Made by a program: the position numbers and the translations under genes
The notes under the pieces: generated by a model
The model's database searches: none
The model's input: only the letters and a program-made list of their open reading frames with translations
Told to the model about the DNA's origin: nothing
Shown here: positions 35,557-45,180 of the stretch, in pieces
Layout: each line of letters starts with the position of its first letter
Position numbering within the stretch: position 1 is the stretch's first letter
NCBI RefSeq assembly: GCF_030369675.1
Contig: NZ_CP128477.1
Location: 806,001-870,000 of the forward strand
Origin: Peteryoungia algae
GTDB taxonomy: Bacteria; Pseudomonadota; Alphaproteobacteria; Rhizobiales; Rhizobiaceae
Direction: 5' to 3'
DNA length: 64,000 nucleotides

Positions 35557-36396
35557 GTGAAGTTCAAAGAACTGTCCTATGCCAATGAGCGCGACCCCAA
35601 GCTCAAGCGCTGGTTCATCCGGTCGATCGAAGGCCTCTCCGGCCGTGACCGATTTACTCGGCTTTATGAGATCTGGCGGAACGACATTGTCGGCAAGACA
35701 GACCGCGTCTTCGGCAAGATGCTGGATCTGATCGATGTTGAATTGAAGGTGACGGGCAGCTGGCCACCCGAGAACATTCCCCACGGGCCGATCGTGATCG
35801 TTGCCAATCACCCCTTTGGCATCGGCGACGGCATCGCGGTTCTCGCACTCGCCGAGCAGCTCGGACGACCCTTCCGGGTGCTGATCAACAATGAACTCCT
35901 GAAAGTGCCGGAAATGGCGCCTTATTCGCTTCCGGTGTCCTTCGAGGAGACCAAGGAAGCGCTTGCGCTCAACATGCAGACCCGCCATGAGGCACTTCGC
36001 CTTCTGAAGGAAGGTGTGACCGTGGTCATATTCCCCGCCGGGGGCGTGGCCACCGCGAAGAAGGGGTTCGGTCGCGCCGAGGACCTGCCCTGGAAGATGT
36101 TTCCGGCCAAGCTCATCCAGGCCGCCAATGCCAATGTCGTGCCTGTCTATTTCGAGGGCCAGAATGGTCGCCTCTTCCATCTCGCCAGCAGAGTCTCGCT
36201 GACGCTGCGCGTCTCGCTGCTGATCCGAGAATTCCGGCGCCTGTCCGGCTCGACGATCCAGGCGCGTGTTGGTGAAATGATTCCCTGGGAAGAGCTGAGC
36301 AGCCATGCCAACCGGAAAGACTTGCTTGCGCGGCTCTTCGGTGCGGTCTTCGACATGGCCCCTGCAGAGCGCCGGATCTTCCGCCGCGCAGCGTAA
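35557..36396 (+). CDS. PlsC-like lysophospholipid acyltransferase family protein
   Basis: A 279-residue acyltransferase. The catalytic motif appears as IVANHPFGIGDG (H-x5-D, one residue longer than the usual HX4D), followed by RFRVLINN, and VTVVIFPAGGVATA replaces the EGTRS-type glycerophosphate motif. This variant fits the putative hemolysin/OlsA-like branch that acylates phospholipid or ornithine-lipid precursors. No olsB-like gene is adjacent, so the acceptor is unknown. Confidence 0.82.
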   Translation: MKFKELSYANERDPKLKRWFIRSIEGLSGRDRFTRLYEIWRNDIVGKTDRVFGKMLDLIDVELKVTGSWPPENIPHGPIVIVANHPFGIGDGIAVLALAEQLGRPFRVLINNELLKVPEMAPYSLPVSFEETKEALALNMQTRHEALRLLKEGVTVVIFPAGGVATAKKGFGRAEDLPWKMFPAKLIQAANANVVPVYFEGQNGRLFHLASRVSLTLRVSLLIREFRRLSGSTIQARVGEMIPWEELSSHANRKDLLARLFGAVFDMAPAERRIFRRAA

Positions 36397-36400
36397 GGTC

Positions 36401-37363
36401 TCAGGATTTGTTGAGCATAAGCTCGACATCCATATTGGTGCCGGCCTTCACCTCGAAGTCCTTCTGGAAAATCTTGTCCTTGTTGCGGGCGACCGCAGTA
36501 TACAGACCTTCCGCCAGCACCATGACAGGGAAGGCGCTGACGCTTTCCGCAACGATGTCACCGCCGGAGGTCAGGATGGACCAGGCGGTGTCGGCAATGG
36601 CTTCACCACCCTCTTCTGAGACGAGCTTGAGGCCCACCTGCGAAGCGCGGTGCTGCATCGTTGCTTCCGTCAGTTCCCCGGCATCCACGGTGATGTCCGC
36701 GCGCACCACGGCATTGATAGCTCCGTATTCTGACACGACGTGATAGGTCCCGGCATTCAGCCGGACAATCGTGTTCGGCTTGACGTCGGCCAGCACGAGG
36801 CCGCGCTCGCCGTCTTCGCGGACGTCGGTGGAATAGATGTCGAAGCTCAGCTGCTTGTCGGGAATATGCGTATCGGCACCCGAAATTGCATTGAGGGACA
36901 TGCCGCCGGCGTCGAGCACGAGTACCTGGTCGGCTATGTCGCCTTCGGATGGAATGTTGAGCTTCTTGGTTGCCCCTGCGCGTCCGAACGACACATTTAC
37001 GAAATAATCGCCCGGAGCCAGCTGAAAGGCAGCACTTCCGCCTTCCGCGCTTGCCAGAAGCGGGAGCTTGCCATCGACGTCAGGAATAGGACTGAAGACG
37101 CGCCAGGACAGGCCATGTTGCATCGGCTGGCCTTCATTGGTCAGCTTGGCATCCAGCTTCACGTTGCGCCCTTGGGCGGGTGTCGCGATGGTGTCCAGGC
37201 CCGGCGCCGAGAAGGCCTTCAACTTCGGCATCTTGGTCGAGCCGTTGAGTTGCTTGAACGTTTCGAAGGCTTCCTGTGCATGAAGTGTCGATGCGGCAGC
37301 CAGGGTCATGAAGAGCCCGAGCAGCAGCCGGATGAGGCCGGATTGAGGAAACATGCGATGCAC
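36401..37363 (-). CDS. Secreted hypothetical protein with three beta-sandwich repeats
   Basis: A 320-residue exported protein with a signal peptide (cleavage near AQ-A, residues 29-31). The mature part has three internal repeats, each ending in L-x-x-G-x-Y and a beta-strand: LAPGDY at 115-120, LNAGTY at 202-207 and LAEGLY at 283-288, spaced 87 and 81 residues. The pattern resembles carboxypeptidase-regulatory/Ig-like sandwiches. No catalytic motif is seen. A GTG at 37363 behind GGAAGGAAG is a better start than ATG 37354. Function unknown. Confidence 0.7.
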   Translation of the reverse strand: MHRMFPQSGLIRLLLGLFMTLAAASTLHAQEAFETFKQLNGSTKMPKLKAFSAPGLDTIATPAQGRNVKLDAKLTNEGQPMQHGLSWRVFSPIPDVDGKLPLLASAEGGSAAFQLAPGDYFVNVSFGRAGATKKLNIPSEGDIADQVLVLDAGGMSLNAISGADTHIPDKQLSFDIYSTDVREDGERGLVLADVKPNTIVRLNAGTYHVVSEYGAINAVVRADITVDAGELTEATMQHRASQVGLKLVSEEGGEAIADTAWSILTSGGDIVAESVSAFPVMVLAEGLYTAVARNKDKIFQKDFEVKAGTNMDVELMLNKS

Positions 37364-37464
37364 TGTGTGTTGACTTCCTTCCCAATGCCGGCAACTTCAA
37401 ACCGAACCGCATGGCAATTTCAAGACCTGCCGACCCTGCCAAGGCCTATGAAGGTATCAAGAAA

Positions 37465-38049
37465 ATGAAAAAAGACTTCAAGCTGCTCGATTATCTCGCA
37501 GTCCGCCGTTCCGTGCCCGCTTTTCAGATGTGCGAGCCGGGTCCGGACAAGGCAGAAATCGAGTCGATCCTGTCGCTGGCGGTTCGTGTTCCCGATCACG
37601 GAAAACTCGCTCCCTGGCGTTTTGTCGTTTACCGCGGCGAGGAACGCGCACGCATCAGCGAGGAGCTGCTGAAACTGGCATTGGAGAAGAATCCGCAGCT
37701 TTCCGAGGAGATGATCCAGGTCGAGCGCACGCGATTTACCCGTGCGCCGGTTGTCATTGGTGTTGTCTCAACCGCCGCCCCGCATGCGAAGATCCCCGAA
37801 TGGGAGCAGGTTATGTCTGCCGGGGCCGTGTGCCTCAATCTTCTGATGGCCGCCAATGCCCATGGCTATGTCTCGAACTGGCTGAGCGAGTGGTTTGCCT
37901 TCGATGAACGCGCCCATCCGCTGCTGGGCGTGCAGCATGGCGAGAAGGTCGCTGGTTTCATTCATATAGGCTCGACCGAATTCCCGATCGTCGAGCGACC
38001 GCGTCCAGCGCTTGCGGATGTCGTGTCATGGCGGGGTGGTGAGGATTGA
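37465..38049 (+). CDS. Nitroreductase family FMN-dependent oxidoreductase
   Basis: A 194-residue nitroreductase of the YdjA-like type. FMN-binding features are [12 protein letters not shown] at the N-terminus (R-x-S phosphate contact), [17 protein letters not shown], and the C-terminal GFIHIGSTE. It probably reduces a quinone or unsaturated substrate with NAD(P)H; the substrate is unknown. The start is taken as ATG 37465 with GAAGG upstream, although the frame opens at 37411. Its stop overlaps the flavin reductase start (TGATG), so the two flavoproteins are co-translated. Confidence 0.87.
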   Translation: MKKDFKLLDYLAVRRSVPAFQMCEPGPDKAEIESILSLAVRVPDHGKLAPWRFVVYRGEERARISEELLKLALEKNPQLSEEMIQVERTRFTRAPVVIGVVSTAAPHAKIPEWEQVMSAGAVCLNLLMAANAHGYVSNWLSEWFAFDERAHPLLGVQHGEKVAGFIHIGSTEFPIVERPRPALADVVSWRGGED

Positions 38050-38657
38050 TGTTCTACGATACCGAATCGAATGCCCATGGTATGGCGCATGACCCCTTCA
38101 AGGCGATCGTCGCGCCTCGACCCATTGGCTGGATCGGCAGCAAGGGGAGCGACGGGAGCCGCAACCTGTCGCCCTACTCCTTCTTCAATGCCGTGGGCGA
38201 CCGGCCGAAAATGGTGATGTTTTCGTCGAGCGGTCGCAAGGATAGTCTGCGCAATGTCGAGGAAACCGGCGTGTTTACGGCAAGCTTCGTCAGCCGCTCG
38301 CTTCTTGGCCAGATGAGCGCCTCCTCTGCCGCCGTTCCCTACGAGACGGATGAATTCGTCCTGGCGGGCCTGACCGCAACACAGGGCCAGCTGGTCGATG
38401 CGCCCTATGTCGGAGAAGCGGTCGCAGCCCTTGAATGCCGGGTGACCAAGATCTTGACCCTGCCGGACATGGAGGGCAACGAGACCGACAGTCATGCCGT
38501 CTTCGGGCAGGTGGTCGGGATCCACATTGCCGACGCCATGATCCGCGATGGACGTTTCGATCTGGCATTCGCCGAGCCGGTCATGCGGCTTGGTTACATG
38601 GACTATGCCGGGATGGGCCCCGTCTTCGAACTGAGGCGTCCGGGCCAGCCTGCCTAG
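38049..38657 (+). CDS. Flavin reductase family protein
   Basis: A 202-residue flavin reductase-like (split beta-barrel FMN-binding) protein. The family segments are FKAIVAPRPIGWIGSKGSDG, NLSPYSFFNAVGDRPKMVMF and DSLRNVEETGVF. Such proteins bind FMN and either supply reduced flavin or act as small oxidoreductases. ATG 38049 overlaps the nitroreductase stop by one base; a TTG three bases earlier is less likely. A working link with the nitroreductase is inferred from coupling only. Confidence 0.87.
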   Translation: MFYDTESNAHGMAHDPFKAIVAPRPIGWIGSKGSDGSRNLSPYSFFNAVGDRPKMVMFSSSGRKDSLRNVEETGVFTASFVSRSLLGQMSASSAAVPYETDEFVLAGLTATQGQLVDAPYVGEAVAALECRVTKILTLPDMEGNETDSHAVFGQVVGIHIADAMIRDGRFDLAFAEPVMRLGYMDYAGMGPVFELRRPGQPA

Positions 38658-38810
38658 GGTTAACGGCAGGGATCGGTCGTGCCGGGATCGACTTCGTGCC
38701 ACCTCTCCGGACTGGTTAATGAACGTGGTGAACGTTTCTTAAACACTTTGAACCTAGTGTTTCATGGAGTGAATGCTTCGGGTGTACACAGGTGGCGAGT
38801 GGGTTCGACT

Positions 38811-39950
38811 TTGATCGTTGCAGCTTTTTTCAGATGGGTCGAGACAGCGAAGACGCAGGACCGGGCCCGTGCGGCAAACGCTCTGGCGCGGGCCTATCTC
38901 AAGTCTGAGATGGTGCCGGAAGAGCGGCAGTCCGCGCAGATGGCGATGACCTATCTGCTCGATGATCCATCGCCGCAGGTCCGCCTTGCACTGGCAGAGG
39001 TTCTAGCTCGCGAGGCGCGGGCGCCCCGCGCCCTGATGGTTTCGCTGGCCGAAGATCAGCCCGAGATCGCTTCGACGGTGATTCTTCACTCACCGGTTCT
39101 CTCCGATGCCGATCTCGTCGACATTGCCGGCCGTGGAACGGTCGAGACGCGCGCGCTGATTGCGGCACGCGCCGAGGTGAGCGTTGGCGTGGCGGCGGCG
39201 CTTGCTGAAATCGGCGAAGCAGCAGAGCTGGAGGTTCTCCTTGAAAATCCCGATGCGCGCTTCACGGCTTTCACGCTCCGGCGCATTGCCGAGCGTCATG
39301 GCCATTGTGAGCGCATCCGGTCGCTCCTCCTCGATCGGGACGACCTTAGCAGTGGCGTGCGTCAGCTGCTCGTGCAGTTCGTGACGGACGCCCTGGCGGG
39401 CTCGGGCCTCGTCATCGGCGCCATCGGCAGCCGGCGTATCGAGCGCATCGTACGTGAAGCTGGTCACTGCGCGACGATTGCGCTGCTGGCCGACGTCCAT
39501 GGTGAGGAATTGTCGCGCCTGACCGATCAGTTGCGGATCGCGGGTCGCCTGAGCCCGGCCTTCCTGATGCATGCTCTGTGTGCAGGCCGGACGGATTTCT
39601 TTTCCGCGGCCATCGTCGCCATATCCGGCCTGGAGGAACGTCGCGTGCGTTCTATCCTCGCCACGGGCCGCTTCCACGCGGTCCGCGCACTTCTGGAATC
39701 GGCCGGTCTCGGGCGTGATGTCAGCCCGGTTTTCGTGGAAGCAGTGATGCTCTGGCGCAGCCTGATCCAATCGGCCGATTCGTTCGACCTGGAACATATC
39801 GCCCAACGGCTGGTCTTGCGGTATCGCGGCAATCACGAACTGAATGACGCTGCGCGTGCCCTGATCGACATGGTCGAACGGCTTGCCATTGCAGAAGAGC
39901 GGCGCCTGGCGCGCGACTATGCCAGTGGATTTGCGCTGGCGGCTGCCTGA
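38811..39950 (+). CDS. DUF2336 domain-containing protein
   Basis: An alpha-helical, probably cytoplasmic protein of about 379 residues matching DUF2336, a HEAT-like family widespread in rhizobia. Repeated helical segments are visible, for example SPQVRLALAEVLAREARAP and PDARFTAFTLRRIAERHG. Function is not established. The start is uncertain: a TTG at 38811 gives the family-like N-terminus (IVAAFFRWVETAK), a GTG at 38799 is an alternative, and the frame is open back to 38679. No ATG fits. Confidence 0.75.
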   Translation: MIVAAFFRWVETAKTQDRARAANALARAYLKSEMVPEERQSAQMAMTYLLDDPSPQVRLALAEVLAREARAPRALMVSLAEDQPEIASTVILHSPVLSDADLVDIAGRGTVETRALIAARAEVSVGVAAALAEIGEAAELEVLLENPDARFTAFTLRRIAERHGHCERIRSLLLDRDDLSSGVRQLLVQFVTDALAGSGLVIGAIGSRRIERIVREAGHCATIALLADVHGEELSRLTDQLRIAGRLSPAFLMHALCAGRTDFFSAAIVAISGLEERRVRSILATGRFHAVRALLESAGLGRDVSPVFVEAVMLWRSLIQSADSFDLEHIAQRLVLRYRGNHELNDAARALIDMVERLAIAEERRLARDYASGFALAAA

Positions 39951-39955
39951 TCAGT

Positions 39956-40375
39956 TCAGGGGACGATCTTTTTGGCCACCCAGGAATAGCTGTCGGAAAC
40001 CACGTGGATGGGTTTGTCGAAGATCATCTTGATCTCGGCTGTGCCCGGCAGCACCTGCCGGACCGCATCGATTGCCCTGTCTTTCAACGTTCTGTGCTGT
40101 TCTTCCGTCGGAATTTTGGTCTGCGCCTCAACGCCTGCATCCGGAAGCGTCTGATTGGATTCGGCGATCGCTTCGGCAATTTCGGGAGGTGGCGTCTGGC
40201 AGACGGCAACGGCCGTCGGATAACTGATATTCGTATAGCGCCCCAGAATTTCCTCAGATGCCGCGTCACACAGCTCAATCGAAACGAAGCGCTCTGTCGG
40301 CGTTTCGACGAATTCGCATTGGCTGACGCTGTCGTCGCATCCGAGGATCGTCATCATGATCAGGGCTGTTTTCAT
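39956..40375 (-). CDS. Hypothetical protein, possibly exported
   Basis: A 139-residue protein from ATG 40375 with GGAG eight bases upstream. A short hydrophobic N-terminus (MKTALIMMTILGC) resembles a truncated lipoprotein signal with a weak lipobox. Three more cysteines lie within the first 60 residues (SQCEF, ELCDAA, VCQTP). The C-terminal half is polar and ends AKKIVP. No family is recognised. The frame is open to 40588, overlapping the adjacent transporter, but that extension looks non-coding. Confidence 0.6.
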   Translation of the reverse strand: MKTALIMMTILGCDDSVSQCEFVETPTERFVSIELCDAASEEILGRYTNISYPTAVAVCQTPPPEIAEAIAESNQTLPDAGVEAQTKIPTEEQHRTLKDRAIDAVRQVLPGTAEIKMIFDKPIHVVSDSYSWVAKKIVP

Positions 40376-40526
40376 TCGCGGGGCTCCGGTGACAGCTGTC
40401 GGCAGTTGAGACGAAACAAAAGGATTCGAGCCAAAGCAAGGCATGCAGGCGCATAGCGTGTCTTTGCAGTAAGCCTCGCCGAAGGCGAGCGCCGGGTCGT
40501 CGACGCGCCCGGCAGCCGCGGGACTG

Positions 40527-41777
40527 CTACCCTGTCGACGACACCCGGCGAACGTCATCGGCGGGGTCGGTTGCAAGGTCCAGCTCACCCTGTGCCTCGA
40601 TCGGATGCAGATCGTCGGACAATTCGACCTCGCGGATCCATTCGCGCCAGATCGACACCAGCAGCGCCATCAGGACGGGGCCGATGAACAGGCCGAGAAA
40701 GCCCAGGGTCTTCACGCCGCCGATAAGACCGAAGAAGGTCGGCAGGAAGGGCAGCTTGATCGGGCCGCCGACAAGCCGTGGGCGGACCGTCTTGTCGACG
40801 ATGAACAGCTCGACCGCACCCCAGATGAAAAGGGCCACCCCAGGGATCGTGGCGCCACTCGCAACGAGGTAGATCGAGACGAGCGTGAAGGAGAGTGGCG
40901 CACCGCCTGGGATGAGTGCCATGACGCCGGTGATGACACCGAGCGTCACCGGGGAGGGCACACCCGCCAGCCAGTAGGCAATGCCGAGCACGATGCCTTC
41001 CCCGATCGCGATCAGTGTCATGCCGGTGACCGTGGAGCTGATCGTGGCGGGTACGACGCGCGAGATCCGCTCCCACCGGTTTGGCAGGATGCGTTCGCCG
41101 AGCAGGTCGAGTTGCCGGGAAAAACTGGCTCCGTCGCGATAGACGAAGAACAGGGCGATCAGCATGAAGAGCAGGGTCAGCAACAGATGGAAGAGCCCGT
41201 CGCCGGCGGCGATCACGGCGCGGTAGATATTGCCGATATTGGCGCCGCTGACGATCTGGATGAGCTGTCCGATCGCGCCAGGCTGGCCGATATGTTCGTT
41301 CCATTTCCCCGCCAGCCATTCACCGATGCGGGGCAGGGCCGAGATCCAGGCCGGGGGCGGCGCGCCTGTCGTATTCGCCTCGACGGCCCAGGTGATCCAT
41401 TGACGGATTTCCTCGACCGCATAGGAGATCGCAATGCCGATGGGCACGATCAGGAAGGTCAGGATGAAGAGAAGCGCCAGTGTGGCGCCGAGCGTCGTGT
41501 TGCCGCCGATCCGGTCCAGCAGTCGACGGTAGAGAGGCCAGCTGGCAAAGGCGATGACCAGCGAAGCCAATACCGGCACCAGGAAACCATGAAAGAAGTA
41601 GATTGCTGCAAGGCCGATCAGCACCAGCAACCAGCGCGCCACCGAGATCGGAGTAATGAGCGCGATGCGATTGGCCGTTGCCTGACCGAGCCAGCGCGGC
41701 CCTTTCGACGGGGTCTGAGTATCAGCCTGATTCACAATCTGAAGTGTCCCGTTAGAACTGCCCTGCATATGGAGCAT
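40527..41777 (-). CDS. AI-2E family transporter
   Basis: A 416-residue polytopic protein of the AI-2E/UPF0118 (TqsA/PerM) family with about eight membrane helices. Typical stretches are LVLIGLAAIYFFHGFLVPVL at the first helices, ALFFVYRDGASF in the middle, and PGGAPLSFTLVSIYLVASG with GLFIGPVLMALL near the C-terminus. Despite the name, members transport diverse or unknown substrates, some acting as Na+/H+ antiporters. ATG 41777 or 41768 are both possible starts. It lies just downstream of parE. Confidence 0.9.
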   Translation of the reverse strand: MLHMQGSSNGTLQIVNQADTQTPSKGPRWLGQATANRIALITPISVARWLLVLIGLAAIYFFHGFLVPVLASLVIAFASWPLYRRLLDRIGGNTTLGATLALLFILTFLIVPIGIAISYAVEEIRQWITWAVEANTTGAPPPAWISALPRIGEWLAGKWNEHIGQPGAIGQLIQIVSGANIGNIYRAVIAAGDGLFHLLLTLLFMLIALFFVYRDGASFSRQLDLLGERILPNRWERISRVVPATISSTVTGMTLIAIGEGIVLGIAYWLAGVPSPVTLGVITGVMALIPGGAPLSFTLVSIYLVASGATIPGVALFIWGAVELFIVDKTVRPRLVGGPIKLPFLPTFFGLIGGVKTLGFLGLFIGPVLMALLVSIWREWIREVELSDDLHPIEAQGELDLATDPADDVRRVSSTG

Positions 41778-41826
41778 TCGCGGTCCGGAAACAAGCGGTG
41801 CGGCGCCGGATCATCGGCGCCCACCG

Positions 41827-43896
41827 TCAGATGTCGAGGTTCTCGGCGAAGGCCGCACGGTCCTGGATGAAGCGGAAACGGGCCTCCGGCTTGGTGCCCA
41901 TCAGCGCGTCCACCGCATCGCGCGTACCCTCGAAGTCGACATCGTCGATGCCGACCCGAAGCAAGGTGCGCTTGGCGGGATCCATCGTCGTTTCCTTGAG
42001 CTGCGCCGGCATCATTTCGCCGAGGCCTTTGAAGCGCCCGATCTCGACCTTCTTGCCCTTGAACACCGTCTCCATGAGTTCCGCGCGGTGAAGATCGTCA
42101 CGGGCATAGACGGTCTTTGCACCCTGACGGATGACATAAAGCGGCGGCACGGCGAGGTAGAGATGGTTGCCGCGGATGAGCTCCGGCATTTCCTGGTAGA
42201 AGAAGGTGATCAGCAGCGAGGCGATGTGCGCGCCATCGACATCGGCATCTGTCATCACGATAATCCGCTCGTAGCGCAGATCTTCATCGCGATACTTCGT
42301 CCGTGTGCCGCAGCCGAGTGCCTGGATGAGATCGGCAATCTGCTGGTTGGCCATCAGTTTTTCCCGGCTGGCCGAGCCGACATTGAGGATCTTGCCGCGC
42401 AGCGGAAGGATTGCCTGGTTCGCGCGGTTGCGGGCCTGCTTGGCCGAGCCACCGGCCGAGTCACCCTCGACGATGAACAGTTCGGCGCCTTCGGCCGTGT
42501 TCTGCGAGCAGTCGGCAAGCTTGCCCGGCAGGCGCAGCTTGCGCACGGCGGTCTTGCGGTTGACTTCCTTCTCCTTGCGGCGACGCAGCCGTTCCTCGCA
42601 GCGCTCGATGACCCAGTCGAGCAGCTTGGCGGCTTCGTTCGGATTGTCGGCGAGATAATGGTCGAAGGGGTCGCGCAGAGCGTTCTCGACGATGCGTTGC
42701 GCCTCGACGGTTGCCAGCTTGTCCTTGGTCTGACCGACAAATTCCGGCTCTCGGATGAAAACCGACAGCATGCCGACCGCAGAGATCATCACGTCGTCGG
42801 TCGTGATCTCGCGGGCCCGCTTGTTCTGCGTCAGTTCGGCGTAGTTCTTGAGACCCTTGGTCAGCGCGATGCGCAGGCCCGCCTCATGCGTACCGCCTTC
42901 GGGCGTCGGGATCGTGTTGCAATAGGAATGCAGCGCCGGATCGCCACCATACCAGGTCACGGCCCATTCCATCGCGCCATGTCCGCCGGTCTTTTCCGTC
43001 TTGCCGGCGAAGATTTCTCGGGTGACGGTGAATTCCTTGCCGAGCGTGGCCGCCAGATAGTCCTTCAAGCCGCCGGGGAAGTGGAAGACAGCCTTTTCCG
43101 GAATGTCGCCGCCCTCGGGAACCATGCCCGGATCGCAGGACCAGCGGATCTCGACACCGCCGAAGAGGTAAGCCTTCGAACGTGCCATCCGGAAGATCCG
43201 GCCCGGATCGAACTTCGCATGGTCGCCGAAGATCTGCGGATCGGGATGGAAGCGGACACGCGTCCCCCGGCGATTATGGACTTCACCCAGCTCTTCGAGG
43301 CCGCCCTGCGGCACGCCGCGCGAAAAAGTCTGGCGATAGAGCTTGCGATTGCGCGCCACCTCGACTTCGAGCAAGTCCGAGAGTGCATTGACGACGGAGA
43401 CGCCGACGCCGTGCAGACCGCCCGATGTCTCATAGGCCTTGCCGTCGAACTTGCCGCCGGCATGCAGCTTGGTCATGATCACTTCGAGGGTCGACTTGCC
43501 CGGCACCTGCGGATGCAGTTCAACCGGGATGCCGCGCCCGTTGTCCGAGACCGTCAGGAAGCCTTGCATGTCGAGATGCACGTCGATGAAGTTGGCATGG
43601 CCCGCCACCGCTTCGTCCATCGAGTTGTCGATGACTTCGGCGAACAGGTGATGCAGTGCCTTCTCGTCCGTGCCGCCGATATACATGCCCGGCCGCATCC
43701 GCACCGGCTCAAGGCCTTCGAGAACGCGGATCGACGAGGCGCCGTATTCGTCGCCGGAAGAGGTCGTCGGGGAGGCAGGCGGCGGCGGCGCAGCTGCTGC
43801 GGGTCGAGCGGTCGGGGCCCGGGTTGTGGTGGACACGGGTTCTGCCTCGACCTTCTGGGCGAGCGGCATTCCGGAAAAGAGATCGTTGTCGTCCAT
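41827..43896 (-). CDS. parE: DNA topoisomerase IV subunit B
   Basis: A 689-residue type IIA topoisomerase ATPase subunit that decatenates daughter chromosomes with ParC. The GHKL ATPase domain shows EVIDNSMDEAVAG, SDNGRGIPVELHP and GLHGVGVSVVNALS. The TOPRIM domain has IVEGDSAGGSAKQARNR and MTDADVDGAHIASLL. Its length and lack of the GyrB-type insert favour ParE over GyrB. ATG 43896 (MDDNDLFSG) was chosen; the frame continues to a GTG at 43962 through a Pro/Ala-rich stretch. Confidence 0.93.
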   Translation of the reverse strand: MDDNDLFSGMPLAQKVEAEPVSTTTRAPTARPAAAAPPPPASPTTSSGDEYGASSIRVLEGLEPVRMRPGMYIGGTDEKALHHLFAEVIDNSMDEAVAGHANFIDVHLDMQGFLTVSDNGRGIPVELHPQVPGKSTLEVIMTKLHAGGKFDGKAYETSGGLHGVGVSVVNALSDLLEVEVARNRKLYRQTFSRGVPQGGLEELGEVHNRRGTRVRFHPDPQIFGDHAKFDPGRIFRMARSKAYLFGGVEIRWSCDPGMVPEGGDIPEKAVFHFPGGLKDYLAATLGKEFTVTREIFAGKTEKTGGHGAMEWAVTWYGGDPALHSYCNTIPTPEGGTHEAGLRIALTKGLKNYAELTQNKRAREITTDDVMISAVGMLSVFIREPEFVGQTKDKLATVEAQRIVENALRDPFDHYLADNPNEAAKLLDWVIERCEERLRRRKEKEVNRKTAVRKLRLPGKLADCSQNTAEGAELFIVEGDSAGGSAKQARNRANQAILPLRGKILNVGSASREKLMANQQIADLIQALGCGTRTKYRDEDLRYERIIVMTDADVDGAHIASLLITFFYQEMPELIRGNHLYLAVPPLYVIRQGAKTVYARDDLHRAELMETVFKGKKVEIGRFKGLGEMMPAQLKETTMDPAKRTLLRVGIDDVDFEGTRDAVDALMGTKPEARFRFIQDRAAFAENLDI

Positions 43897-44113
43897 GGCG
43901 TCGTTCGATACTCTGTTGCTGTTCGATGCCGGACCTGAGGCACCTTCCAAAAGCTTCTGCACCTGGCCAGTCGCATCTGCGAATCAGTCGGATTGTGCCA
44001 GAAAGGCAGGGCAGGCGCGAAGGGCCAGACAGCCGGCGCATGTTGAATTCGGGCCAGCTTTGCGTGGCGCATTTCGCGAAGGCAAGCGTGAGCCGAGAGG
44101 AAACCCATCTTCC

Positions 44114-44995
44114 ATGCAGATGTCCACAGCTCATTTCCGCACCGCGGCGATTTCCTGCGTTCTCTTTCCGTTTCTGTTTCTGGCAAGTGCCCGTGCCGAG
44201 GCCGTCGGTCCATTCAAGGATGAGCTCTTCTCGGCCCAGACCGTGATCGAAGCCGGCGATGGCGGTGACTTTACCATCATCGATTATGATGAGATGCGCG
44301 ACATCAATGGCCGCGACAGCATTCCCGAACGCCGGGTGAAGGATCGCTACGTCTCGCTCAAGGTTCGTCGCTTTCAGGAGAACCAGACCCTCGATCTGGC
44401 AACCGGACCCATGCAAGTCGGGAGAATCGGCCTCGATCAGGGCCAGGCTTTCACCGTGATCTTCATCCATGGCCGGGGCGGGGACCGGCGCCTGGGGCTC
44501 AATGACATCAGCTTCGGCGGCAACTTCAATCGGCTGAAGAACCTCGCCGCCGAAAACGGCGGGACCTATTACGCTCCTTCGGTCAAGAGCTTCGACGAGA
44601 AGGGTGTCGCGGACGTGGCCGCCCTTGTGGCCTATGCTTCGGCCCGATCCGGCGGCAAGCCCGTGGTCCTCGCCTGCGCCTCGATGGGCAGCTTCATCTG
44701 CTGGGGTCTTTCGCGCGATCCGGCAACTGTGGCGAAACTCTCCGGAATGGCGATCCTCGGGGGGGCACCGGATCCGGCCTTGCCCCAGAGTGCCGCGGCA
44801 AAGGCCCAGTTGCCGATCTGGTTCACCCATGGCAGCCGCGACAGCGTCTATGCCGCAGACGACCAGTTGGCGATCTATCGCAAGCTGCGCGGCGCAGGTC
44901 AGCCGGTTCGTTTCACGCTCTTTGAAAGCGGCTCGCACGGCACGCCGGTGCGCATGACGGACTGGCGCGCCTTGCTCAACTGGCTGGTCCGCTAA
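44114..44995 (+). CDS. Exported alpha/beta hydrolase
   Basis: A 293-residue secreted hydrolase with a signal peptide (about residues 1-28, ending ASARA-E). The oxyanion region FIHGRGGD is followed by the nucleophile S190 in ACASMGS (A-x-S-x-G in place of G-x-S-x-G), then D243 in THGSRDSVYA and H275 in SGSHGTPV, giving a full Ser-Asp-His triad. It is probably a periplasmic esterase or lipase-like enzyme; the substrate is unknown. It is divergent from parE over a 217-base gap with no other gene. Confidence 0.83.
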   Translation: MQMSTAHFRTAAISCVLFPFLFLASARAEAVGPFKDELFSAQTVIEAGDGGDFTIIDYDEMRDINGRDSIPERRVKDRYVSLKVRRFQENQTLDLATGPMQVGRIGLDQGQAFTVIFIHGRGGDRRLGLNDISFGGNFNRLKNLAAENGGTYYAPSVKSFDEKGVADVAALVAYASARSGGKPVVLACASMGSFICWGLSRDPATVAKLSGMAILGGAPDPALPQSAAAKAQLPIWFTHGSRDSVYAADDQLAIYRKLRGAGQPVRFTLFESGSHGTPVRMTDWRALLNWLVR

Positions 44996-45180
44996 CCTCG
45001 ATCGTCAGGGCCAGGGCTTGATCACCCGCTGGCCGTTGTCGGTGATTTTGCCGCTTGTCTAGGCAATCTCGGTCCGGATTTTACCATGCTGCCTGATTAA
45101 GCAGCCAATCTCTCACCGCAATCTTTCCTTTAGCGCTCAGATTTGCTACTTCGCAGGAGCGAAATAGGGGTTTTGACGAT
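44996..45180 (+). promoter_or_regulatory. Intergenic region upstream of tpiA
   Basis: This 185-base gap has a small GCTGC/GCAGC hairpin near 45090-45110 and an AT-richer stretch at 45060-45140 that probably includes the tpiA promoter. AGGGG lies shortly before the tpiA ATG. I see no gene here. Confidence 0.35.

Noticed and set aside
41827..43896. gyrB instead of parE
   Set aside because: The length (689) and the direct TOPRIM arrangement without the GyrB-type insert favour ParE; gyrB would normally be longer.
42088..43938. 616-codon open frame antisense to parE
   Set aside because: parE motifs are unambiguous on the other strand; this frame is an artefact of codon bias.
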